Below, piece after piece: positions 1 through 5,743 of a stretch of 6,654 bases of DNA. The first letter of the stretch is position 1. Each line of letters starts with the position of its first letter. The notes under the pieces are model-generated. The model was not told where the DNA came from. It saw only the letters and a list, made by a program, of their open reading frames with translations, and made no database searches. Source of the DNA: Synechococcaceae cyanobacterium RL_1_2 (lineage in GTDB: Bacteria; Cyanobacteriota; Cyanobacteriia; Cyanobacteriales; JAAUPO01); NCBI GenBank assembly GCA_012033095.1, contig JAAUPO010000135.1, positions 1 to 6,654 of the forward strand, read 5' to 3'. The position numbers were made by a program, and so were the translations under genes.

Positions 1-287
1 ACGGGGTGCAGTCGGTGGTGGCGATGGGCTATTCGGTGTTGGTGAAGCGATCGGAAATGCGTGTTTGGGGAGTTTTAGTACCCGATTTGGTGCGGGGGAA
101 GGGGATTGGGGCGGCGTTGGATAATGCGCGGCGGCAGTTGATGTTGAATCCGGAGCGGGGGGAGCGGCAACGGGGCCAGGAGCGGGTTGTGCTGCGGTTG
201 GAGGATTGGTTTGTGCCGACGTTGTATCAGTCGGGGAGTGATTTGGGGATGGTGGTCGTTGGTGGCGAGACTGGGCGATCCCCCTAG
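1..287 (+). pseudogene. C-terminal fragment of a CHAT-domain protein, cut off by a repeat
   Basis: The reading frame that starts at base 3 gives the last part of a CHAT (caspase-like, HetF-associated) protease domain. It opens with GVQSVVAMGYSVLV, typical of the strand after the catalytic Cys, followed by GIGAALDNARRQL, NPERGERQRGQ and the closing DWFVPTLYQSG motif seen near the end of CHAT domains. The catalytic His and Cys would lie upstream, outside the window. After SDLGM the similarity fades and the stop codon (285-287) falls inside the inverted-repeat element that starts at 277, so the protein's original C-terminus, possibly with further domains, appears to have been lost. The DNA is strongly G-rich on the + strand, unlike the C-rich codon use of the CHAT piece that follows the repeat, suggesting the two were separate genes. 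Family assignment is fairly sure; whether this is a dead gene or merely one with a new C-terminus cannot be decided without the upstream sequence. Confidence 0.7.
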
Positions 288-410
288 CCCCCTTGATAAG
301 GGGGGAACCGGAAGCCCCTCGCCCCCAATTCTGGGGGACCGGAGAAGAGGAAGCGACAACGGGTTCGGATGGTTCGGAAGTCCCCTTATCAAGGGGGATT
401 TAGGGGGATC
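277..410. repeat. Dispersed G/C-rich inverted-repeat element (MITE-like)
   Basis: The left end, 277-303 (GATCCCCCTAG, then CCCCCTTGATAAGGGG), matches the reverse complement of the right end, 382-410 (CCCCTTATCAAGGGGG, then ATTTAGGGGGATC), apart from a few bases. Each end is itself a near-palindrome. Between them lie another short palindrome, CCCCCAATTCTGGGGG, at 322-337 and two tandem copies of GGTTCGGA(T/A) at 362-379. A further GATCTAGGGGGGAAC at 413-427 resembles 295-309, so the element may extend to 427. The style matches short repeats scattered in many cyanobacterial genomes, from general knowledge of those genomes. There is no transposase here. It sits exactly at the junction of two CHAT gene fragments and supplies the stop codon of the first. 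Confidence 0.75.
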
Positions 411-420
411 CCGATCTAGG

Positions 421-1848
421 GGGGAACAATTAGAAATGATTGACCTAGGAGATGCTGGGGAATTAGATGGGTTGATCCAGACCTTCCGGGAACTGGCTGC
501 CCGTGGGGTCGATCGTTTAGGCTTTGACTTTAACGAAGAACCAGAGCAACCAGATAATTCCCTCACCCTCACCCAACAGCTCTACCAAAAACTAATCCAA
601 CCCATCCAAGGCTATCTCACCACCGAAAACCTGATCCTCGCCACCGACGGAACCCTCAACCTATTACCTTTTAGTGGGCTGATGGACGATCAAGGCCAAC
701 TCTTCGGCCAACGGCACACCATCCGCTACCTCAACAGCGGCCGGGAACTTTTGCGGGAAGATCTCCATAGTAAACGTAGTAGCTCTGCGCCTCTGATCCT
801 CGCCGACCCAGACTATAACCTCGACGGCACAACCCCCACCGCCACTGATCCCAAACTCCTGGCCAAACTAGGCCTCGCTACCCTCGATAACGACAAACCC
901 TTTAGCCGTGCGGCGGGAACCGATTACCTTGGGACAGCCCTGGGCAAAAAACTTCGGGTTGCTCCCTACCTACGGGAAAATGCCCTGGTGAGCCACCTCA
1001 AAAATAATCCCTCCCCCAAGGTGCTAGTGTTGGCAACCCACGGTTTCCATGAAGAACTACCCACCGCCGATGATTACCAACAATTAATCATTAATTTACT
1101 GCTTTGTCCCCAAGGACAAGAATTAGAAATCCTACAACGGAACAGTAATTTATGTCAGTCACCCCTTCTTAAGGCTGCCCAAAATATTCAACAACAACTA
1201 GATCGCAATTCTGAATACAAAAAACTTGCCAACTTTCTCCGTGATTTCACTCCAGTTTTGACGGAAATTGTGCAAAATATTGAGCAAAACACCCACACCG
1301 ATCAAACCCGCCAAATCTTCCAAAATGAAGACCCCATGAGCCGATCGGGGTGGCCCTCGCCGGAGCTAATGCCTGGTTTAAAGGGAAAAACCTCCCCTCA
1401 GAAGCCGGTAACGGATTATTACTCGCCCAAGACGTGGTAAGCCTCGATCTGTGGAATACGGATCTAGTTGTGCTTTCCGCCTGCCAAACCGGAATGGGAG
1501 ATATTAAAGCAGGGGAAGGGGTATTTGGATTGCGCCGTGCCTTTACGATCGCGGGAGCCAAAAACCGTGATTATGAGCCTGTGGAGTGTGCCCGCCCGGG
1601 CCACGGCCCTGTTGATGGATTGCCTCTTCGATGAAGTAGCCCAACAATCCACCAAAGATTACGCGATCGCCCTCAACACCGCCCAAGATTATGTAAAGAA
1701 CGCCACCATCACCGAGTTACAACAAACCGCGATCGGGCAAGATATTCTTACCGAACTTGGGGCGTTAAATTTGCTCAATGGCGATGAGCAACAACAACCC
1801 CTGAGCCATCTTTATTACTGGGCTGCTTGGATTTGTCAGGGGGGTTAG
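421..1848 (+). pseudogene. CHAT-domain protease remnant, N-terminus lost, two frameshifts
   Basis: This is the CHAT domain of a caspase-like cysteine protease of the type usually preceded by TPR repeats. Frame 1 gives the start of the homology (LEMIDLGDAGELDGL), then LILATDGTLNLLPFSGL, IRYLNSGRELLR and the catalytic-His motif ATHGF (His codon 1039-1041). Near 1347-1350 the frame changes, apparently through loss of one G in a G run. Frame 3 then carries RSGVALAGANAW, the catalytic-Cys motif LSACQTGMG (Cys codon 1482-1484) and GEGVFGLRRAF. At 1560-1564 an extra A in an A run returns the coding to frame 1, which continues with VIMSLWSVPARATALLMD and ends with SHLYYWAAWICQGG. Read straight, frame 1 stops at 1438-1440, before the Cys, so no single frame encodes both active-site residues. 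About 80 residues lie between the His motif and RSGVALAGAN, longer than in many CHAT domains. No TPR region or credible start remains: upstream is the repeat element. The two indels could be sequencing errors, but the loss of the N-terminal part would remain. Confidence 0.8.
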
Positions 1849-1869
1849 GTTTTAAATACCAAGGTTAGG

Positions 1870-3215
1870 TTATGGGATAGATGGGGTGGGAATTTTTTTG
1901 CCGGTGAGTACTTCCCGTACCTCTAGCATGGCGGTGTAGGTGGGCACAATGTAGAGGGTTTGGTCGATCGCGGTATGGACTAGGGCTTGATCGATCGCGG
2001 TGGCCAAATCCGGTTCAGCAATAATGGGTAAATCAGGGTTATCCCCTTGGCTATATTGGAGGCGTAGGGCCATATCATAGAGACGATCGCCGGTGACCAC
2101 TAATTTAAAACCCGCCGCCACGATCGCTTCGGTATCCACATCCCAAATCCAAGAAACATCCGTACCATCGGCAATGCGATCATTGAGGCATAGTAACACC
2201 GTACTGGGGCCTTGATCCCGATGTAACCCCGCGATCGCTCGGATGGTTTCGTTCATCCCCACCGGATTTTTGGAGAGTAAAATACGAACTTTGTTTCCTT
2301 CAATCACCAATTGTTCCGCCCGACCAAAGGCGCTTGGAAGGTATTAATACTTAGTTTAATGGTTTCGCGATCGATGCCCATGGCCAGGGCTGCGAGGCTT
2401 GCGGCTAAGGTATTGTATTTGTTATAGACCCCAATCAAAATTTGGGGCCATTCTTTACTTTCAATGCTCAAACCGGAGCGGTCAAAATCACAGCTAGGAC
2501 AATGGAAATCCCCCAGGTGAGAGAGGTACACCCCATCATAAACTAAGCGATCGCCGCAGCTAGGGCAGTAAATGGAATCCACCGCATGGGGTAGTTCCGG
2601 CAAAAATAAATCCGGTTCATTCAGCCCAAAAAACAACACTTGTTGGTCTAATTTCTGTAAATTTTGACCGAGGAAACAAAGGCTCGGATCATCGGCGGCG
2701 GTAACGATCACCGTGTCTGGGGGCAATTTGCCGATGGCCACTTGCCATTTGCGGCTAATGGTATCCACTTCCCCGTAGCGATCGAGTTGATCCCGAAATA
2801 AATTTAAAATGATGATGTATTGGGGGGTGCAATCCTTGAGGAGCAGGGGCAATATATTTTCATCCACTTCCAAGATGGAATAATCTGCCTGTAATCGACC
2901 CCAGGCGTTGGTATGTTCAATTAGGGCTGTCGTTAAACCATTGATTAGGTTCGCCCCTGTCCCGTTATGGGCCACTTGAAACCCACCCTTTTCCAAAATT
3001 TTCTTTAGCAATAAAGAAGTGGTGGTTTTGCCATTTGTGCCCACCACCAAAATTACCCCCTGGCGAGCTTGCTCAAACAACAACGGTAACGCCGGCGGGC
3101 AAATTTTTCGAGCGATCGCACCCGGCATAACGCTGGCCGCCCCTAAGCCCAAACGACGTACGACGCTAGTGATAACCTTCGCAACAACAACGGCAACGGT
3201 AAGGAGCAAATTCAT
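1870..3215 (-). CDS. murT: MurT, lipid II isoglutaminyl synthase subunit (one frameshift)
   Basis: MurT is a Mur-ligase-like ATPase that works with the glutaminase GatD to amidate the D-Glu of lipid II to D-isoglutamine on the cytoplasmic side. From the ATG at 3215 the protein shows a hydrophobic N-terminus, PGAIARK at about 31-37, the P-loop GTNGKTTT at 59-66, NLFRDQLDRYGE at 138-149, a four-Cys zinc ribbon inserted in the Mur domain (Cys 217, 220, 239, 242) and GVYNKYNTLAA at 262-272. Near base 2330 the frame shifts. Without the shift the first frame ends early, at 2304, as FQAPLVGRNNW. In the next frame AFGRAEQ continues into the MurT C-terminal domain with LSKNPVG and DVSWIWDVD, where an Asp is known to complete the GatD active site. 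With one base restored the protein is 448 residues, the normal family size. A TTG at 3263 would add 16 residues, but ATG 3215 fits the family better. No gatD lies alongside; the downstream neighbour is the convergent CHAT remnant 21 bases away. Confidence 0.88.
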
Positions 3216-3340
3216 GGAAGTTAGGGCGAGAAGATGGATAATTACAACAAATGCTAGGCTCAAGCTGAGAATTTAGGACTCCATCGAGCCAAAATCTTGC
3301 TCCAGCTTGACCTTTAGAATATCGGATTGGGGGCATTTTG

Positions 3341-4111
3341 CTATAGATTTTCTTGGGGATAACCATACCGCCGACAAAATGTTTTCACCGTGGCGAGGTT
3401 ATTCGTAACCTGGGGATAATTAACGGTGGGGCGATCGATCACCATTAATTGCACTCCCAACGCTGCAGCTAGTTGTTGCTTCATCTGTTCTCCCCCCGCC
3501 TCACCGCTCGCTTTGGTAATAACTGTAGTGATCCGCCATTGTTGCCAGAGGGCTTGTTCGAGGTCATGGCTTATGGGGGGCCGGAGGGCGATGAGCTGGG
3601 CCCCATCAAATCCCGCAGCGATCGCTTGGGCCAAGGATTGGGGATGGGGCAAAATCCGTGCAAACCATGCCACTTCGCTATGGTAGGGAGCAAAGCGATG
3701 CAATTGTTGGCAGCCAATGGTGAGCAAGACCCGTTGCCCTCGGAGTTGATTGAAATAGGGTTCCGTAAATAAATCATCCCAACCAGGAACTCGACACCCC
3801 CGCTCCCCATAATCAATGGTCGATCGCTCAAACCGTAGATAGGGCAAACCTAACGCGATCGCGGAGGTAGAAACATTAACGGCAAAGGGATGGGAGGCAT
3901 CAATAATGGCCGTAATGCCCTGCTCCGTCACAAAGGCTTGCATCTGGGTAAAATCCATGGCTCCCTGGTGAATTTCCAACGGAGGGCCCTGGGGATACAA
4001 TTTTTGGGCTGAAGCCGTGGTAACGGAAACGATGGCAGACCAACCATAGCCACGGATCAACTCCGCGATCGCCACACTTTCCGATGTGCCCCCAATTAAC
4101 CACAATTTCAC
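3341..4111 (-). CDS. cobK: Precorrin-6A / cobalt-precorrin-6A reductase
   Basis: CobK/CbiJ reduces the corrin ring of (cobalt-)precorrin-6A to 6B with NADPH in cobalamin synthesis, in the cytoplasm. The 256-residue protein has the normal family length and appears intact. Visible family motifs are LIGGTSES at 5-12 (N-terminal nucleotide-binding turn), DASHPFA at 71-77, YLRFER at 91-96, TIGCQQL at 131-137, ARILP at 151-155, ITKASGEAGG at 198-207 and DRP at 226-228. The start codon is GTG at 4111, the only in-frame one of three GTGs created by three tandem 11-base units at 4101-4133; no clear Shine-Dalgarno sequence is seen. The gene lies 46 bases after the small membrane protein gene and 125 bases before the murT ATG on the same strand, so co-transcription is possible. 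In cyanobacteria the pathway is usually the early-cobalt type, for which the symbol cbiJ would also be used; the sequence does not settle which. No cobalamin riboswitch was recognised upstream. Confidence 0.92.
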   Translation of the reverse strand: MKLWLIGGTSESVAIAELIRGYGWSAIVSVTTASAQKLYPQGPPLEIHQGAMDFTQMQAFVTEQGITAIIDASHPFAVNVSTSAIALGLPYLRFERSTIDYGERGCRVPGWDDLFTEPYFNQLRGQRVLLTIGCQQLHRFAPYHSEVAWFARILPHPQSLAQAIAAGFDGAQLIALRPPISHDLEQALWQQWRITTVITKASGEAGGEQMKQQLAAALGVQLMVIDRPTVNYPQVTNNLATVKTFCRRYGYPQENL

Positions 4112-4140
4112 AATAATTTCACGATAATTTCACAATTATC
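4101..4140. repeat. Three tandem 11-bp units plus inverted repeat at the cobK start
   Basis: On the minus strand three units, GTGAAATTATC, GTGAAATTATT and GTGAAATTGTG, follow one another without gaps (4133-4123, 4122-4112, 4111-4101). The last forms the first codons of cobK. A perfect 7-base inverted repeat, GATAATT (4123-4129) and AATTATC (4134-4140), separated by four bases, overlaps the first unit. Because 11 is not a multiple of 3, only the GTG at 4111 is in frame with cobK. The region is A/T-rich and lacks an obvious ribosome binding site. It could affect translation initiation or act as a slippage-prone repeat; function is not shown. Confidence 0.7.
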
Positions 4141-4157
4141 AGGACAACTTGTAATGG

Positions 4158-4358
4158 TTAACGACGGGAGCCATTAAGGGCCTTTTGAAAATTTTTGCGG
4201 TAGGACTTATTTGCCACCAACAAGACTGGCCATAATAAAGTCATGGTTAATTTAGTGGGGAAACTTTGATCAAAATTGGTACGGCGAAAGCCGCTCCACA
4301 CTTTAGAGCCGACCCAGCCATAAACGCCAGCTAAGATCAAAATAATTAAGTAGGGCAT
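4158..4358 (-). CDS. Small membrane protein of unknown function (66 aa)
   Basis: The 66-residue protein begins with a strongly hydrophobic helix at about residues 2-21 (PYLIILILAGVYGW). A polar stretch follows with FRRTNFDQSF at 24-33, then a short second hydrophobic stretch, LTMTLLWPVLLVA, at 37-49, and a basic tail (KSYRKNFQKAL, then GSRR). This suggests an inner- or thylakoid-membrane protein with one or two helices. The pattern RTNF...LLWPVLL..N.SYR.NF..AL recalls small conserved hypothetical proteins that I associate with cyanobacteria, but I cannot name a family or function. The ATG at 4358 has no strong Shine-Dalgarno sequence. It is the first gene of a possible minus-strand transcript with cobK (46 bases downstream) and murT, and is divergent from the epimerase gene. 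Its coding nature is supported by composition and membrane-protein character rather than by a known domain. Confidence 0.72.
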   Translation of the reverse strand: MPYLIILILAGVYGWVGSKVWSGFRRTNFDQSFPTKLTMTLLWPVLLVANKSYRKNFQKALNGSRR

Positions 4359-4470
4359 AGCGTTGTTATGTTTATTATGTTTGTGATCTTTATCGAAGTT
4401 TGTAACGTTATTTTTCTATCCTAACCTGTGTTTGAGGTAACGTACCAAAGGTAAAACCCTAGGGGCAAAT

Positions 4471-4499
4471 TTCAGGATTGTGGCCCTGGACTTTACAAT
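4471..4499 (+). promoter_or_regulatory. Weak candidate sigma-70-type promoter for the epimerase gene
   Basis: In the 220-base divergent region 4359-4578, TACAAT at 4494-4499 is one base from the TATAAT consensus. TTCAGG at 4471-4476, 17 bases upstream of it, is a poor -35 match (3 of 6). Transcription from here would leave a leader of roughly 70 bases before the ATG at 4579. No comparable promoter was found for the minus-strand gene at 4358, and no recognisable NtcA or other operator was seen in the gap. Confidence 0.25.
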
Positions 4500-4578
4500 G
4501 GGGATTGTGTTGATAGTGATGGCCCCATTATTTCCCTGGGAACAATCCTTACTTACCTTTGATCTCTCCTATCTTTGA

Positions 4579-5552
4579 ATGCAGAAAATTTTAGTAACTG
4601 GAGCAGCCGGCTTCATTGGTTTTCATTTGGCTCGATTGTTATTGGGCCAACATCAACAGGTAGTAGGGTTAGATAATCTTAATCAGTACTATGACGTTTC
4701 CCTCAAACAAGCACGGTTAAGTTTACTTAAACAATATCCAAATTTTTCCTTTCACTATGGGGATGTGATCGATCGCGACGGGATGGCCCAGCTTTTGCAA
4801 CGGAAAAATTTGATGTGGTGGTACATTTAGCTGCCCAAGCCGGAGTACGTTATTCCCTAGAAAATCCCCATGTGTACGTGGATAGTAACGTGGTGGGATT
4901 TTTAAATATATTGGAGGGGTGTCGTCAGTATCCCGTTAAGCATTTAGTTTTTGCCTCCTCCAGTTCTGTCTATGGCATGAATGAAACCATTCCTTTTTCC
5001 GTAGGCGATCGGGTTGATCATCCGGTGAGTTTGTACGCTGCCACTAAGCGAGCTAATGAGTTGATGGCCCATACCTATAGCCATTTGTACAAAATTCCGA
5101 TGACCGGCCTGCGTTTTTTTACCGTCTATGGGCCCTGGGGACGGCCGGATATGGCTTTATTTTTATTTACTAAAGCGATCCTGGCTGGGGAGCCGATCAA
5201 CGTATTTAACCATGGCAAAATGCAACGGGATTTTACCTACGTCGATGACATTGTGGCTGGGATCGCACAAGTGGTAGAACATGTGCCTTCGGGGCCATTG
5301 CCCTACCGACTGTATAACATTGGTAATCACCAACCGATTGAGTTATTAACGTTAATTGAAGTGTTGGAAGATTGCTTAGGCCAAAAAGCTCATAAGGAAA
5401 TGCTCCCTATGCAACCGGGGGATGTGCTGACCACCTACGCGAACGTGGATGATTTAATTAGGGATGTAGGTTTTAGTCCGAATACCCCGATCGAGGTAGG
5501 AGTTAAACGCTTTGTTGATTGGTATCAGGATTTCTATGGCGATAAAATTTAG
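4579..5552 (+). CDS. UDP-glucuronate 4-epimerase-like SDR (one frameshift)
   Basis: This is an NAD-dependent extended short-chain dehydrogenase that interconverts nucleotide sugars, most probably UDP-glucuronate and UDP-galacturonate, for surface polysaccharide. The N-terminal Rossmann motif GAAGFIG is at 8-14, and [13 protein letters not shown] at 32-44 is typical of the glucuronate epimerase group. The frame then shifts near 4803. The first frame ends early at 4830, while the next frame continues with [18 protein letters not shown]. Later motifs are [12 protein letters not shown], the catalytic SSSSVYG (127-133) and YAATK (153-157), [15 protein letters not shown] (179-193) and [10 protein letters not shown] (217-226). 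Restoring one G before the A run gives 324 residues, the usual family size, with both halves fully consistent. The ATG at 4579 directly precedes the Rossmann strand, so the start is well placed, although no Shine-Dalgarno sequence is visible. Related names include lpsL, capI and plant GAE; the precise sugar substrate cannot be fixed from sequence alone. Confidence 0.87.
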
Positions 5553-5611
5553 TGTAGCCCTATAAAGGTAAGGAATAAGAATTTAATAACATCTAAAACT
5601 TAAATATTGAT

Positions 5612-5637
5612 GGGTTACGCTCCCTTGAGGGATACCC
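5612..5637. repeat. Palindromic hairpin in the convergent gap, possible terminator
   Basis: TCCCT-TG-AGGGA (5621-5632) forms a perfect 5-base stem with a 2-base loop. Outer GGGT (5612-5615) can pair with ACCC (5634-5637) across an uneven internal loop of 5 and 1 bases. It lies in the 191-base gap between the 3' ends of the epimerase and ctp genes, where a two-way terminator would be useful, but no clear T tract follows on either strand. The GGGTTACGCT opening resembles a short repeat common in cyanobacteria, so it may be a decayed copy of such a repeat instead. Confidence 0.35.
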
Positions 5638-5664
5638 TACAAATTTCTAAGTTATTTAATTCAC

Positions 5665-5677
5665 GATCCTAAGGATC
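5665..5677. repeat. Perfect 6-bp inverted repeat
   Basis: GATCCT and AGGATC flank a single central A, forming a 13-base near-perfect palindrome in the gap between two convergent genes. It is too short in loop and too poor in following T residues to be called a terminator. No function is assigned. Confidence 0.35.
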
Positions 5678-5743
5678 ATCTAGGTTAAACCGGTTGATAA
5701 TAAATTATCTCAAATCTAAATATCCTTACAGCTTCGGCACTCC

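Noticed and set aside
187..420. Upstream start at 187 for the second CHAT piece
   Set aside because: In this frame 187-420 is a shadow of the first CHAT fragment followed by translated repeat; family similarity begins only at about 421.
277..427. Possible CRISPR array in the G/C-rich repeat region
   Set aside because: The repeats are inverted, of differing length and without regular spacers.
75..572. Minus-strand open frame of 165 codons opposite the CHAT junction
   Set aside because: It spans the repeat and reads as a Pro/Ser/Arg-rich low-complexity product created by the antisense of G-rich coding DNA; no domain is visible.
1345..1352. Programmed -1 frameshift in the CHAT gene
   Set aside because: GGGG could slip, but a second shift in the opposite direction would be needed at 1560-1564, and the N-terminal part is missing anyway.
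3216..3263. TTG start for MurT at 3263
   Set aside because: It adds a second hydrophobic stretch not expected in the family; the ATG at 3215 aligns better with known N-termini.
3019..3276. Plus-strand open frames opposite murT and cobK (3019-3276, 3426-3686, 3473-3772) and opposite ctp (5898-6116)
   Set aside because: All lie antisense to genes with clear protein motifs and show no domain of their own.
3166..3366. 66-codon minus-strand frame between cobK and murT
   Set aside because: It overlaps both genes, has no recognisable motif and is Cys/Arg-rich from reading murT out of frame.
4359..4578. Riboswitch or NtcA site in the divergent intergenic region
   Set aside because: No B12-box-like core and no GTA-N8-TAC pattern was found; TAACGTTA is only a short palindrome.
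4801..4815. Programmed -1 frameshift in the epimerase gene
   Set aside because: The A run does not form a proper slippery heptamer in the zero frame, no downstream hairpin is evident, and this enzyme family is not known for recoding.
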